This document shows, one piece after another, positions 8,993 to 17,938 of a DNA stretch of 64,000 nt. The translations under genes were made by a program, and so were the position numbers. Position 1 is the stretch's first letter; the number at the start of each line of letters is the position of its first letter. The notes under the pieces were generated by a model, which saw nothing but the letters and a program-made list of their open reading frames with translations, was not told the origin of the DNA and did not search any database. The DNA lies in assembly GCA_963807015.1 (NCBI GenBank), contig CAWEAS010000024.1, forward strand, positions 62,001 to 126,000, written 5' to 3'. The DNA is from JAJPKK01 sp963807015. Its GTDB lineage: Bacteria; Pseudomonadota; Alphaproteobacteria; Rhizobiales; Xanthobacteraceae.

Positions 8993-9451
8993 CTATTCGT
9001 TGCCGACCGATATCCCGGCGAAGCGTTCCTTGATGCGGAGCATCAGTTCATCGCGCACCGCGCGATAGGCATCGAGCCGCTGCTCGCGGCTGCCCTCGAT
9101 GATCGTGGGGTCGGGGGTCGGCCAATATTCGACGTCCGCCGCGAGCGTGCGGGTCAGCTCAAGGGCCTTGTGATGGGCCTCGGGCGCGAGCGTGATGATG
9201 ACATCGAAGTTGAGGCCTTCCCAGTCCTCCAGCTCCTCGAACGTCATCGGACGGTGCTTGCCGATATCGAGGCCGATCTCCTCCATGGCCGCCGCCGCGA
9301 AATGGTCGAGCTCGCCTTTGCGAACGCCGGCCGAGCCGACATAGACCGAGCGGCCGAACAGGTGCCGCGCCAGCGCCGCGGCCATCGGTGAGCGCACCGC
9401 GTTCTGCCCGCAGGCGAACAGCACCGCCTGGGGACGCTCACGGCTGACCAT
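8993..9451 (-). CDS. Low-molecular-weight protein tyrosine phosphatase family protein
   Basis: This 152-residue protein has the LMW-PTP/arsenate-reductase P-loop near the N-terminus: CGQNAVRS, fitting C(x5)R(S/T), with the catalytic Cys at about residue 14. A downstream acidic segment around EYWPTPDPTIIEG is in the position of the general-acid Asp loop. Alphaproteobacterial orthologues are encoded between UPF0262 and infA/maf, as here. Whether it acts on phosphotyrosine or arsenate is unknown; no ars genes are near. The 153 bases between it and maf do not contain infA, which often lies there. Confidence 0.88.
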   Translation of the reverse strand: MVSRERPQAVLFACGQNAVRSPMAAALARHLFGRSVYVGSAGVRKGELDHFAAAAMEEIGLDIGKHRPMTFEELEDWEGLNFDVIITLAPEAHHKALELTRTLAADVEYWPTPDPTIIEGSREQRLDAYRAVRDELMLRIKERFAGISVGNE

Positions 9452-9454
9452 GCT

Positions 9455-9973
9455 TCATCCCTTCCAATGAAGCACCGTGATGAGGGTGAACAGCCGCCGC
9501 GCCGTGTCGAAATCGACGGCGATCTTGTTCTTGAGGCGCTCCATCAAGAGCTCGGAGCCTTCGTTGTGCAGTCCGCGCCGGCCCATGTCGATCGCCTCGA
9601 TCCGGCTCGGCGGCGCCGTGCGGATCGCCTCGTAATAGCTCTCGCACATCAGGAAATAATCTTTGACGATGCGGCGGAACGGCGTGAGCGACAGGTGATG
9701 GGCGATGATCGGCTCGTCGTCCTCGGTGCGGATGTCGAAGACGAGCCGGTTGCCGGTGGCGCCAAGCTTGAGGCAATAGGGGCCGCCGCCGTGGCCAACC
9801 GGCGCGAACGAATTATCCTCGATCAGATCGTAGATCGCGATCGCGCGCTCGTGCTCGACGTCGCGGTTGCCCGGGCCGATTGAAACTTCATCGAGGGTGA
9901 GTTTCACCAGACGTTGTTTGCTCGCCTCGGGCTGGTGCGCGCCGTGATGACCCGAACGGGGCGGCTCATTCAT
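9455..9973 (-). CDS. UPF0262 family protein
   Basis: This 172-residue protein is of the uncharacterised UPF0262 family found next to hisD in alphaproteobacteria. Recognisable parts are RLVKLTLDEVSIGPGNRDVEHERAIAIYDL, the SLTPFRRIVKDYFLMCESYYEAI helix and the ending AVDFDTARRLFTLITVLH. The start at 9973 was chosen because its ATG overlaps the hisD stop by four bases (ATGA), a coupling typical of operons. The longer upstream frame reads through hisD. The function is unknown. Confidence 0.9.
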   Translation of the reverse strand: MNEPPRSGHHGAHQPEASKQRLVKLTLDEVSIGPGNRDVEHERAIAIYDLIEDNSFAPVGHGGGPYCLKLGATGNRLVFDIRTEDDEPIIAHHLSLTPFRRIVKDYFLMCESYYEAIRTAPPSRIEAIDMGRRGLHNEGSELLMERLKNKIAVDFDTARRLFTLITVLHWKG

Positions 9974-11265
9974 CGACGATTGAGCCTGATCGCGACCGAG
10001 CGCGCGTGCGCCGCAAGCCCTTCCGCTTCGCCAAGCGCAATCGCCGCCGGGCCAAGCTGTGCAAGCTGCTCGGGCCCGCATTTCAAAATCGAGGTGCGCT
10101 TCATGAAATCGAGCACGCCGAGCCCGGACGAGAACCGCGCCGAACGCGCCGTCGGCAGCACGTGGTTCGAACCGGCCACGTAGTCGCCGATGGCCTCGGG
10201 GGTGTAGGCGCCGAGGAAGATCGCGCCGGTGTTGCGGATACGACGGGCGAGGCCGTCTGCGTCCTCCGCCACGATCTCAAGATGCTCGGGGGCGACCGCG
10301 TCGACGAGCGGCACCGCGGCGGCGAGATCGCCAACCAGGATGACGGCGCCGAAATCGCGCCACGACGCGCGCGCCACGTCGGCGCGGGGGAGGGTCGTGA
10401 GCTGGGCCTCGACGGCACGCTCGACGGCGCCGGCAAGCTCGGCGTCGTCGGTGATGAGGATGGACTGGGCCGCCGTGTCGTGTTCGGCCTGCGCGAGAAG
10501 ATCGGCGGCGATCCAATCCGGGTTGGCCCCGCGGCCGGCCAGGATCAGCACTTCGGAAGGGCCGGCGATCATGTCGATGCCGACCTTGCCGAAGACGAGG
10601 CGCTTCGCCGCCGCCACATAGGCGTTGCCCGGGCCGACGATCTTGTCGACCGGCCTGATGGTCGCGGTGCCATGTGCGAGCGCCGCCACCGCCTGCGCCC
10701 CGCCGATGCGGTAGATCTCGTCGACGCCTGCGAGCCTTGCCGCGGCGAGCACCAGCGGCGCAAGGCGGCCGTCGGGCGTGGGCACCACCATGACGACACG
10801 CGGCACGCCCGCGACCTTGGCGGGCACGGCGTTCATCAGCACCGAGGACGGATACGCAGCGGTGCCGCCCGGGACATAGAGGCCAACGGCCGCGATCGCG
10901 GTGTAGCGCCAACCGAGTTCGACGCCGAGCGCGTCGGTGAAGCGGTCTTCGCTCGGCAACTGGCGGCGGTGATAGGTCTCGATGCGCTCGCGCGCGAGCG
11001 CCAAGGCATCGCGGGCGGTCGGATCGCAAGACGACCACGCCGCCTCGATATCGGCCGGCGTGACGCGAAGCGTGGATACGGAGACGTCGTTGCGGTCGAA
11101 CTTGCGCGTCAGTTCGACGACGGCGTCGTCGCCGCGGGAGACGACATCGTCGATGATCGCGCGCACGGCGCGCTCGACGTCCTGCGACGTCTCGCGTTTG
11201 GTGGAGAGGAAATCGGCAAAGCGCCGGTCGAAATCGACGGCACGGGCATCAAGGCGGATCGGCAT
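9970..11265 (-). CDS. hisD: Histidinol dehydrogenase
   Basis: This 431-residue zinc-dependent enzyme oxidises L-histidinol to L-histidine in two NAD-dependent steps. Typical stretches are GLYVPGGTAAYPSSVLMNAVPAKVAGV (residues about 125-150), VDKIVGPGNAYVAAAKR, DMIAGPSEVLILA, DLLAQAEHDTAAQSILIT and PEHLEIV. The length is as expected. It is co-transcribed with UPF0262, and the DUF2948 gene lies 142 bases upstream on the same strand. Confidence 0.97.
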   Translation of the reverse strand: MPIRLDARAVDFDRRFADFLSTKRETSQDVERAVRAIIDDVVSRGDDAVVELTRKFDRNDVSVSTLRVTPADIEAAWSSCDPTARDALALARERIETYHRRQLPSEDRFTDALGVELGWRYTAIAAVGLYVPGGTAAYPSSVLMNAVPAKVAGVPRVVMVVPTPDGRLAPLVLAAARLAGVDEIYRIGGAQAVAALAHGTATIRPVDKIVGPGNAYVAAAKRLVFGKVGIDMIAGPSEVLILAGRGANPDWIAADLLAQAEHDTAAQSILITDDAELAGAVERAVEAQLTTLPRADVARASWRDFGAVILVGDLAAAVPLVDAVAPEHLEIVAEDADGLARRIRNTGAIFLGAYTPEAIGDYVAGSNHVLPTARSARFSSGLGVLDFMKRTSILKCGPEQLAQLGPAAIALGEAEGLAAHARSVAIRLNRR

Positions 11266-11407
11266 TGACGGTCCTTCGGCGCGGCAGGCACGTGCTCATG
11301 GCGTGCCGATAAAACCGCGTCAGCCTATCCTACGATCCGATGCCCAAGACGCAAACCAAGAGGGAAACCGATTTGAGAAACCGAGAGGGAAACTAACAGC
11401 GAAGCCG

Positions 11408-11866
11408 TCAGGCCATCTTCACTTCCTCGGCGACCCCATCGACATGCTTCGGGCAGCATGTCGTCGCCCACACCGGCCCGAGATCAACGAGTTCGCATTC
11501 CAGGCATTCGACTTCGAGCCGCAGCGCGCCGCCGCCCGAGAAGGTAAGGGTCACGACACCGCCGGGCGGATCGACTTCATCGAATTCGATGGCGAGGAGA
11601 TTGAGCTTCGCGACCTTGTCGGTGCAATCGAGGTTGCGGCACTTGATGGAATTGACCCGCTCGAAGCGAAGCGCCGCCTTGCGACGCTGGAATTGCGGAT
11701 TGTCGTTGAGAGAGCCCTCCCAGTCGAACCGCGCCAGCGCAATGACGAGGCGCTTCTCCTTGGGTCGCCAGTGAACGTCACCAATGCTTCCAATCGCGTC
11801 CTGAAGATGCGTGGAGACTACCGCGAGATCGTCCCCGTCGAGCGCAACGAGTTTCAGGAGTTCCAT
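11408..11866 (-). CDS. DUF2948 family protein
   Basis: This 152-residue protein begins MELLKLVALDGDDLAVVSTHLQ and belongs to the alphaproteobacterial DUF2948 family, usually encoded between murA and hisD. The ATG at 11866 was chosen over an in-frame start 29 codons upstream because a GGAGAAAAAAGGG ribosome-binding site directly precedes it and it matches the family N-terminus. The body contains WRPKEKRLVIALARFDWEG and a C-terminal CLECELVDLGPVWATTCCPKHVDG with several cysteines. The function is unknown. murA is not adjacent here; ychF is. Confidence 0.88.
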   Translation of the reverse strand: MELLKLVALDGDDLAVVSTHLQDAIGSIGDVHWRPKEKRLVIALARFDWEGSLNDNPQFQRRKAALRFERVNSIKCRNLDCTDKVAKLNLLAIEFDEVDPPGGVVTLTFSGGGALRLEVECLECELVDLGPVWATTCCPKHVDGVAEEVKMA

Positions 11867-12017
11867 CCCTTTTTTCTCCGTCGCATTATCGGCTTGGGCC
11901 AATGAGAAATTGTCGTCTTGCGGGTAGTTAGGTTGAGCAGCGTATTTCCGCAAGACACGTTGGCCGTAGAATTATCTCCTACAAACGAACGCGGCGACAA
12001 GGGGGGTCTCCGAGGCC

Positions 12018-13115
12018 TCAGGTCGCGAAGCGGAAATGCATGACGTCGCCGTCGGCGACCACGTAATCCTTGCCCTCAAGCCGCAGTCGGCCGGCGTCGC
12101 GGGCGCCGGCCTCGCCGCCAAGCGCCACGTAGTCGTCATAGGCGATGGTCTCGGCGCGGATGAAGCCGCGCTCGAAATCGGTGTGGATGACGCCCGCCGC
12201 CTGCGGCGCCTTGGTGCCGCGCGTAATGGTCCAGGCGCGCGCCTCCTTCGGGCCCGCCGTGAAGAACGTGACGAGGTGGAGAAGCTCGTAGCCCGCGCGA
12301 ATGAGGCGGTCGAGCCCAGGTTCCTCGAGCCCGATGGCCCCGAGATATTCGGCGCGCTCAGATGGCGGCAACACCGCGATCTCGGCCTCGATCTGCGCGG
12401 AGATCACGACGACGCCGGCGTCCTCGGCCTTGGCGCGCGCCTCGACCCGACGGGAAAAATCGTTGCCGGTGGCCGCGGCCGTCTCCTCGACGTTGCAGAC
12501 ATAGAGCACCGGTTTCGAGGTCAACAGACCGAGGCCGCGAAAGGTCTTCTCCTCCTCAGGCTTCACCTCGAGTTGGCGCGCCGGCTTGCCGTCGCGCAAT
12601 AACGCCAGCGATCGGGTGACGAGGTCGAGCGTGAGCTTCGCTTCCTTGTCGCCGCCCTTCGCCTTCTTCTCGAGCGCGTCGGCGCGCCGTTCCAGGCTGT
12701 CGAGATCGGCGAGCATCAGTTCGGTCTCGACCGTCTCGATGTCGGCGATCGGATCGATGCGACCCTCCACATGGGTGATGTCGCCGTTCTCGAAGCAGCG
12801 CACCACGTGGGCGATGGCATCGACCTCGCGGATGTTGCCGAGGAACTGGTTGCCGAGCCCTTCTCCTTTGGAGGCGCCGCGCACGAGGCCGGCGATGTCG
12901 ACGAAGGCAAGGCGGGTCGGCACGATTTGCGCCGACTTGGCAAGCTTCGCCAACTCGTCAAGGCGCGGATCGGGCACCGCCACTTCGCCGATGTTGGGCT
13001 CGATAGTGCAGAACGGATAGTTCGCTGCCTGCGCCGCCGCCGTCGCGGTGAGTGCGTTGAAGAGCGTCGATTTGCCCACGTTGGGCAATCCGACGATGCC
13101 GCATTTGAAACCCAT
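12018..13115 (-). CDS. ychF: Redox-regulated ATPase/GTPase YchF (OLA1 family)
   Basis: This 365-residue Obg-family P-loop NTPase has G1 GLPNVGKST, the NYPFCTIEPN switch region, G3 VDIAGLVRGASKGEGLGN, and the non-canonical NVEE in place of NKxD, which explains the ATP preference of YchF/OLA1. A coiled-coil insertion (about 130-195) and a C-terminal TGS domain follow. YchF associates with ribosomes. It ends the rplY-pth-ychF operon, with 23 bases to pth. Confidence 0.97.
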   Translation of the reverse strand: MGFKCGIVGLPNVGKSTLFNALTATAAAQAANYPFCTIEPNIGEVAVPDPRLDELAKLAKSAQIVPTRLAFVDIAGLVRGASKGEGLGNQFLGNIREVDAIAHVVRCFENGDITHVEGRIDPIADIETVETELMLADLDSLERRADALEKKAKGGDKEAKLTLDLVTRSLALLRDGKPARQLEVKPEEEKTFRGLGLLTSKPVLYVCNVEETAAATGNDFSRRVEARAKAEDAGVVVISAQIEAEIAVLPPSERAEYLGAIGLEEPGLDRLIRAGYELLHLVTFFTAGPKEARAWTITRGTKAPQAAGVIHTDFERGFIRAETIAYDDYVALGGEAGARDAGRLRLEGKDYVVADGDVMHFRFAT

Positions 13116-13138
13116 CGGTCGTACCTGCTAACGGCGCA

Positions 13139-13765
13139 TCATTCGTCCGGCGCGGGCCGCTGTGCCGGCTTTGCCGCAACCGGCTCGCCAAACCCCTTGG
13201 CCAGCATCGCAAGATGCACCTTGTTCTGAAAGGTCGAGGCTTCGCCCTTCACGATCAGGGCCGCGTTGTCGGCGATGATTTCGCAGAGCGCCTCGACCCA
13301 AGGCCGCTCCGCGACGGCGAAGTCGCCCAAGACATAGGGCATCACCAGATCTTTCGCACCGGGATGGCCAACGCCGATGCGCACCCGCCGGTAGTCGTTG
13401 CCGACATGCGCGGAAATCGAACGCAAGCCGTTATGGCCGGCATTGCCGCCGCCGAGCTTGACCCTCACCTTGGCCGGCGGCAGTTCGATCTCGTCGTGAA
13501 ACACGACGATGTCGCCGACCGCGATCTTGTAGAAGTGGGATGCTTCCGCGACCGCGAGGCCCAACTCGTTCATGTAGGTGCCCGGAAGCAGCAGGATGAC
13601 ACGCTCGCCGCCAAGCGGACCCTCGGCGGCAACCCCCTGAAAGCGCCGCCGCCACGACGGGAAGCCGTGGCGGCGGGCAATCGCATCGACGGCCATGAAG
13701 CCGACATTGTGTCGGTTGCGGGCATAGTTTGCGCCCGGATTTCCGAGCCCAACCAGGAGCCGCAT
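13139..13765 (-). CDS. pth: Peptidyl-tRNA hydrolase
   Basis: This 208-residue protein begins MRLLVGLGNPGANYARNRHNVGFM, holding the catalytic-site Asn and His of Pth. VVFHDEIELPPAKVRVKLGG carries the active Asp, and NAGHNGLRSI follows. It releases peptides from prematurely dissociated peptidyl-tRNA. The C-terminus has a Pro/Ala-rich tail (KPAQRPAPDE), common in alphaproteobacteria. It lies 9 bases after rplY in one operon. Confidence 0.97.
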   Translation of the reverse strand: MRLLVGLGNPGANYARNRHNVGFMAVDAIARRHGFPSWRRRFQGVAAEGPLGGERVILLLPGTYMNELGLAVAEASHFYKIAVGDIVVFHDEIELPPAKVRVKLGGGNAGHNGLRSISAHVGNDYRRVRIGVGHPGAKDLVMPYVLGDFAVAERPWVEALCEIIADNAALIVKGEASTFQNKVHLAMLAKGFGEPVAAKPAQRPAPDE

Positions 13766-13774
13766 CGGCGTCGC

Positions 13775-14500
13775 TTACTTCTTCTCCCCTCCGCCGCCCG
13801 CGGCCGGAGCCGCGGCAGCCGGCGCGCCCGGCGCTGCACCCGGAGCGGCGCCTCCCGCTGGCGCAGCGGCTGCAGCAGCCGCGGCAGCCACAGCAGCGGC
13901 CGCAGCCTCGGCGGCAGCCTTCATTTCTTCCGCGTAGCCTGACGGCGGCACGATGGTGACGAGCGTCGCGTCGCCCCTGACGAACGGACGCACATCGGGC
14001 GGCAGCTTGATGTCGCTCAGGTGCCTGGAGTGGTTGATCTCGAGCCCCGACACGTCCACCTCGAAGGCTTCGGGGATCGCGTCGGCCGGACAGCGCACGT
14101 CGAGGGCGTGGGTCACGATGTTGACCGCGCCGCCGCGCTTGACGCCGGGGGACTGGTCGACATTGGTGATGTGGATCGGCACCCGCACGCGGATGGTCGC
14201 GCCTTCGCCAAGCCGCATGAAGTCCACATGAACCGGCATATCACGCACGGTATCAAGCTGGAAGTCGCGCGGGATCACGCGATGCTTGGTGCCGTCGATG
14301 TCGATATTGTAGATGCTGGTCAGGAACTTGCCGGCGAAGATGCGCTGGCTCAGCTCGGCATGGTCGAGCGAAATATTGAGCGGGGGCTCGTTGTTACCAT
14401 AAATGACGCCGGGTACCCGGCCTTCGCGACGCACTGCCCGGGCGGCCCCCTTGCCGGCCCGCGGCCTCGCCGTCGCCTTCATTTCTTTGACGGTCGCCAT
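13775..14500 (-). CDS. rplY: 50S ribosomal protein L25/general stress protein Ctc
   Basis: This 241-residue long-form L25 (TL5/CTC) has an N-terminal L25 domain (KGAARAVRREGRVPGVIYG) that binds 5S rRNA, a beta-rich C-terminal TL5 domain (about 95-185), and a low-complexity tail of Ala, Pro and Gly ending GGGGEKK. The start at 14500 (MATVKEMKATARPRAG) matches the family N-terminus; an in-frame extension upstream is not conserved-looking. It heads the rplY-pth-ychF operon. The Ala-rich tail of about 55 residues is longer than in short L25 proteins but usual for alphaproteobacteria. Confidence 0.95.
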   Translation of the reverse strand: MATVKEMKATARPRAGKGAARAVRREGRVPGVIYGNNEPPLNISLDHAELSQRIFAGKFLTSIYNIDIDGTKHRVIPRDFQLDTVRDMPVHVDFMRLGEGATIRVRVPIHITNVDQSPGVKRGGAVNIVTHALDVRCPADAIPEAFEVDVSGLEINHSRHLSDIKLPPDVRPFVRGDATLVTIVPPSGYAEEMKAAAEAAAAAVAAAAAAAAAPAGGAAPGAAPGAPAAAAPAAGGGGEKK

Positions 14501-14847
14501 AGTTGTCCTCGTGTCGCAATCGGAAACGGGCCGCGCAAGCGGCGAACGCATCCGGAGTTCATGCAGATCGGCCGCCCTCGGGCAGCCAGCTTTGCGGCCA
14601 ACCTCCAGGGGTGTCTGGAGCCGCAGACGCGGGCTTATAGCGGGGCTCCCGCCGAATCACAAGGACAAGGCGAACCTGCGTTACGAGGAGAAGGCGGGCT
14701 AACCGCGCGGGCAGCAGTCCAATCAAGGCCGTCATTCCGGGGGCCGAGCGCAGCTCGGCAGCCCGGAATCCATACGCCGCGGTCCGTGTTCATGGATTCC
14801 GGGCTCGCCTCCGCTTCGCTGCGGCGCCCCGGAATGACGGAGGAGAG
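14501..14847. other. 347-base intergenic region upstream of rplY holding a dispersed palindrome
   Basis: No coding frame here looks real. The half next to rplY should hold the operon promoter, although no clear -35/-10 pair stands out. The distal part (14731-14838) is a copy of the dispersed repeat annotated separately, ending ten bases before the ubiK stop. Confidence 0.6.
14731..14838. repeat. Dispersed palindromic repeat, family A, copy 1
   Basis: An element of about 108 bases bounded by GTCATTCCGG and CCGGAATGAC. An inner inverted pair, CCCGGAATCCAT and ATGGATTCCGGG, gives a nested cruciform-like structure. Related copies lie at 40501-40605 and 48016-48123. All three are intergenic. Confidence 0.9.
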
Positions 14848-15108
14848 CTACGGGGTAGTCGCGCTGAGCTTGGCTTCGAGCGCGGCGATGCGCGCCTTCA
14901 GGGCTTCGTTTTCCTCGCGCGCCAGGCGGGCCATCTCCTTGACCGCCTCGAACTCCTCGCGGTGGACGAGGTCCATGTCGCGCAAAATTCGCTCCGCCTG
15001 ACTCTTGACGACGGAATCAACTTCGCGCCGCACGCCTTGAGCCACGCCGGCGGCGTCGTTCATCAGTTTCGCAAATTCGTCGTAAAGCCGTCCCGTCGTT
15101 TGGGCCAT
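14848..15108 (-). CDS. ubiK: UbiK/BMFP accessory factor family protein
   Basis: This 86-residue protein is of the BMFP/UbiK (formerly DUF526) family. An N-terminal part (GRLYDEFAKLMNDAAGVAQGVRREVD) is followed by a C-terminal coiled coil rich in Glu, Ala and Lys (FEAVKEMARLAREENEALKARIAALEAKL). UbiK assists ubiquinone biosynthesis in E. coli, and the Brucella BMFP protein is a trimeric membrane-fusogenic protein. It is divergent from lgt, with 110 bases between the starts. Confidence 0.88.
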   Translation of the reverse strand: MAQTTGRLYDEFAKLMNDAAGVAQGVRREVDSVVKSQAERILRDMDLVHREEFEAVKEMARLAREENEALKARIAALEAKLSATTP

Positions 15109-15218
15109 CGTGCGCCTCCGCGGTGCTTCCGCGGCTAAACAATGGCGATCCGTCCGCTTGTGTGCAAGGTCCGGGGCGGCTAGAGCGCTAGCGGCGCAAT
15201 CGGCGCACGGGTCCGTTC

Positions 15219-16040
15219 ATGCCTTTCCTGGTCATCCCGTTCCCCAACATCGATCCGGTCATCGTTTCGATCGGACCGTTCGCGATCCGCTGGTATGCGC
15301 TCGCCTACATCTGCGGCATTCTGCTGGGCTGGCTCTACGCCCGCGCCCTGATCCGCAACGAGCGGCTATGGGGCGGGCCGGCCCCGCTGACGGTCACCGA
15401 CTTCGACGATTTCGTGCTGTGGGTGACGCTCGGGATCATCGTCGGTGGGCGCACCGGCTACGTGCTGTTCTACAACCTGCCCCATTTCATCTCGCATCCC
15501 GTCGAGATCATCGAAATCTGGAAGGGCGGCATGTCCTTCCACGGCGGCTTCCTGGGCTGCGTCGTTGCGGTGATGGCCTTTGCCGTCAAGCGCGGGCTGT
15601 CGATTGCTTCGCTCGGCGACCTCACCTGCGCGGTCGCGCCGATCGGGCTCTTGCTCGGGCGGCTCGCGAATTTCATCAACGGCGAACTGTGGGGCCGCGC
15701 TACCGATGTACCGTGGGCAATGATCTTTCCGGGCGGCGGCCCGGTGCCGCGCCACCCGAGCCAGCTCTACGAAGCCGGCCTTGAAGGGCTCCTCCTTCTC
15801 ATCATTCTCGCCGTCATGATCCGCGCCGGCGCGCTCAAGCGTCCCGGCCTCATCCTCGGCTCGTTCGCCGCGTTCTATGCGGTGCTGCGAACGTTCTGCG
15901 AGCTGTTCCGGGAGCCCGATCCGCAGCTCGGCTTCCTGTGGGGCCAATTGACCATGGGCATGCTGCTGTGCGTGCCGCTGTTCATCGCCGGCGTCTGGCT
16001 CATCGCCTGGGCGCTGCGCCGCCAGCCGGTGCATCCATGA
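15219..16040 (+). CDS. lgt: Prolipoprotein diacylglyceryl transferase Lgt
   Basis: This 273-residue polytopic inner-membrane enzyme transfers diacylglycerol from phosphatidylglycerol to the lipobox cysteine of prolipoproteins. It has the FAIRWYALAYICG start, the GGRTGYVLFYNL stretch, GRLANFINGELWGR (variant of the Lgt signature, with Leu-Ala replacing the usual Ile-Gly), and HPSQLYEAGLEG. Its stop overlaps the start of the next gene as ATGA, and the third gene is overlapped in the same way, giving a tight three-gene operon. Confidence 0.96.
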   Translation: MPFLVIPFPNIDPVIVSIGPFAIRWYALAYICGILLGWLYARALIRNERLWGGPAPLTVTDFDDFVLWVTLGIIVGGRTGYVLFYNLPHFISHPVEIIEIWKGGMSFHGGFLGCVVAVMAFAVKRGLSIASLGDLTCAVAPIGLLLGRLANFINGELWGRATDVPWAMIFPGGGPVPRHPSQLYEAGLEGLLLLIILAVMIRAGALKRPGLILGSFAAFYAVLRTFCELFREPDPQLGFLWGQLTMGMLLCVPLFIAGVWLIAWALRRQPVHP

Positions 16041-17149
16041 CGGCCGCCCAGCGGATCGAGGAGCGCACCCCGCTCGACGTCCACATCCGCGAGCAGATCG
16101 CGCGGATGGGGCCGATCCCGGTCAGCGACTTCATGGAGATCTGCCTCTACGATCCGCAGCACGGTTACTATTCGCGACGCACGCCGTTCGGCCTCGCCGG
16201 CGATTTCGTGACCGCCCCCGAGATCAGCCAGATGTTCGGCGAATTGCTCGGGCTGTGGGCGGCGACGGTGTGGCGGGCGATGGATGCGCCGGATCCCGTC
16301 ATGCTGATCGAGATCGGGCCGGGTCGCGGCACGATGATGGGAGATGTGCTGCGCGCCATGAAGGCCGTTCCCGCCTTCCGCGACGCGGCGCGGGCGCACC
16401 TCATCGAGCGAAGCGCCGAGTTGCAGCTCCATCAGCGCCAGACCCTTGCTAACGTCGATCACGTAATGCTGCGCTGGCACGGCACACTTGACGAGGTGCC
16501 CCCCGGACCGGCCATCATTTTTGCCAACGAGTTCTTCGATGCGCTGCCGGTCCATCAGGCCGAGCACATGAAAGACGGCTGGCATGAACGGGTCATCACG
16601 GTGAACGCCGGCGATGAACTCGCCTTCACGACTGCGGCCCATGCGCTGGCAAAGCCTCCGGCGCTCCCGTTCGCGGCGGATCGCGCCAGTGAAGGTGCGG
16701 TGTTCGAGTGGCGGCCCGATCGTTACGCGACCGAGATCGCGCGCCGCGTCAAGGACGGCGGCGCCGCCTTGATCATCGATTACGGCCACGTGCGCAGCGC
16801 ATTCGGCGATACCTTCCAGGCGGTGCGCTCGCACCGTTATGCAAGCCCGCTGGCACTCCCGGGCCTTACCGATCTCACCGCGCATGTCGATTTCGAAGCG
16901 CTGGGCAAGGCGGCGCGCGAGGCCGGGGCCCGCGTTCACGGGCCGATCGACCAGGGCGCGTTCCTCAAGCGCCTCGGCATCGAGGCGCGGTCCGCGGCGC
17001 TTTCGGCCTATGCCGCCGAAGATCAGCGCGGCGGCATCGCGGCTGCGCTCGCCCGCCTCATCGGGCCGTCGCCCGGCGGGATGGGCGAACTCTTCAAGGT
17101 CATCGGCTTTTCCGAACCACGACTGACCCAACTGCCGGGGCTCGAATGA
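16037..17149 (+). CDS. MidA/NDUFAF7-type SAM-dependent methyltransferase
   Basis: This 370-residue protein has the MidA/NDUFAF7 architecture: the N-terminal motif GPIPVSDFMEICLYDPQHGYYS, the SAM loop LIEIGPGRGTMMGDVLR, then FANEFFDALPVHQ and ALIIDYGHVRSAFGDTFQ. The mitochondrial relative NDUFAF7 dimethylates an arginine of a complex I subunit, so a role in complex I assembly is plausible by family but unproven in bacteria. The ATG at 16037 overlaps the lgt stop. Confidence 0.92.
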   Translation: MTAAQRIEERTPLDVHIREQIARMGPIPVSDFMEICLYDPQHGYYSRRTPFGLAGDFVTAPEISQMFGELLGLWAATVWRAMDAPDPVMLIEIGPGRGTMMGDVLRAMKAVPAFRDAARAHLIERSAELQLHQRQTLANVDHVMLRWHGTLDEVPPGPAIIFANEFFDALPVHQAEHMKDGWHERVITVNAGDELAFTTAAHALAKPPALPFAADRASEGAVFEWRPDRYATEIARRVKDGGAALIIDYGHVRSAFGDTFQAVRSHRYASPLALPGLTDLTAHVDFEALGKAAREAGARVHGPIDQGAFLKRLGIEARSAALSAYAAEDQRGGIAAALARLIGPSPGGMGELFKVIGFSEPRLTQLPGLE

Positions 17150-17919
17150 CGACGGGAATGCAGGCACATACGCTCGCGCAGATCGAGGGCATCCGCCACG
17201 CGTTCTTCACCCGCGAGGGCGGGGTTTCGAGCGGGGTCTACGGCAGCCTCAACGCCGGGGTCGGCTCCAATGATGCGCCGGAGAATGTCGCGGCCAACCG
17301 GGGGCGCATGGCTGCGGCGCTGGGCGTACCGCCGGAGCGTTTCCTCACCTGCTACCAGATTCATTCGCCCAACGTCGTGGTCGCGACAGAACCGTGGAGC
17401 GCCGATGCGCGCCCGCGCGCAGACGCCATCGTGACCGCGACGCCGGGCCTTGCGATCGGCGTGTCGACCGCGGACTGCGGCCCGGTGCTGTTTGCCGACG
17501 CGGATGCGGGCGTGATCGGCGCGGCCCATGCCGGCTGGCGAGGCGCGCTCGCCGGCGTCACCGACCAGACGATTGCAGCGATGGAACGGCTCGGCGCCGT
17601 GCGCGGCCGCATCCGCGCCGCGATCGGCCCGATGATCCGGCAGCCGAATTACGAGACCGGCCCCGATCTCCAGGAGCGCTTTCTCGCCGAGGGTGCCGCC
17701 AACAGCCGCTTCTTCCGGCCGTCCGACCGCGCGGACCATTTCATGTTCGATCTTGCGGGCTACGTTGCCGCGCGCCTCGCCGCTGCCGGCGTCGGTACCA
17801 TCGAGGACATCGACGCCTGCACCTACGCCGCGCCCGAAACGTTCTTCAGCTACCGGCGGATGACGCACCGCGGCGAGCCTGACTACGGCCGTCACATCAA
17901 CGCGATCGTCCTGACGTGA
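17146..17919 (+). CDS. pgeF: Peptidoglycan editing factor PgeF (laccase-domain, YfiH family)
   Basis: This 257-residue protein is of the multicopper polyphenol oxidase/YfiH family. It has HAFFTREGGVSSGVYGSLN, the zinc-site residues in STADCGPVLFAD and AAHAGWRGAL, and AIGPMIRQPNYETG. In E. coli, YfiH/PgeF removes wrongly incorporated L-serine from UDP-MurNAc to keep peptidoglycan composition correct. Related proteins act as purine nucleosidases. The start overlaps the methyltransferase stop (ATGA). Confidence 0.92.
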   Translation: MTTGMQAHTLAQIEGIRHAFFTREGGVSSGVYGSLNAGVGSNDAPENVAANRGRMAAALGVPPERFLTCYQIHSPNVVVATEPWSADARPRADAIVTATPGLAIGVSTADCGPVLFADADAGVIGAAHAGWRGALAGVTDQTIAAMERLGAVRGRIRAAIGPMIRQPNYETGPDLQERFLAEGAANSRFFRPSDRADHFMFDLAGYVAARLAAAGVGTIEDIDACTYAAPETFFSYRRMTHRGEPDYGRHINAIVLT

Positions 17920-17938
17920 CTGCTTTGCAGGGTGATGG

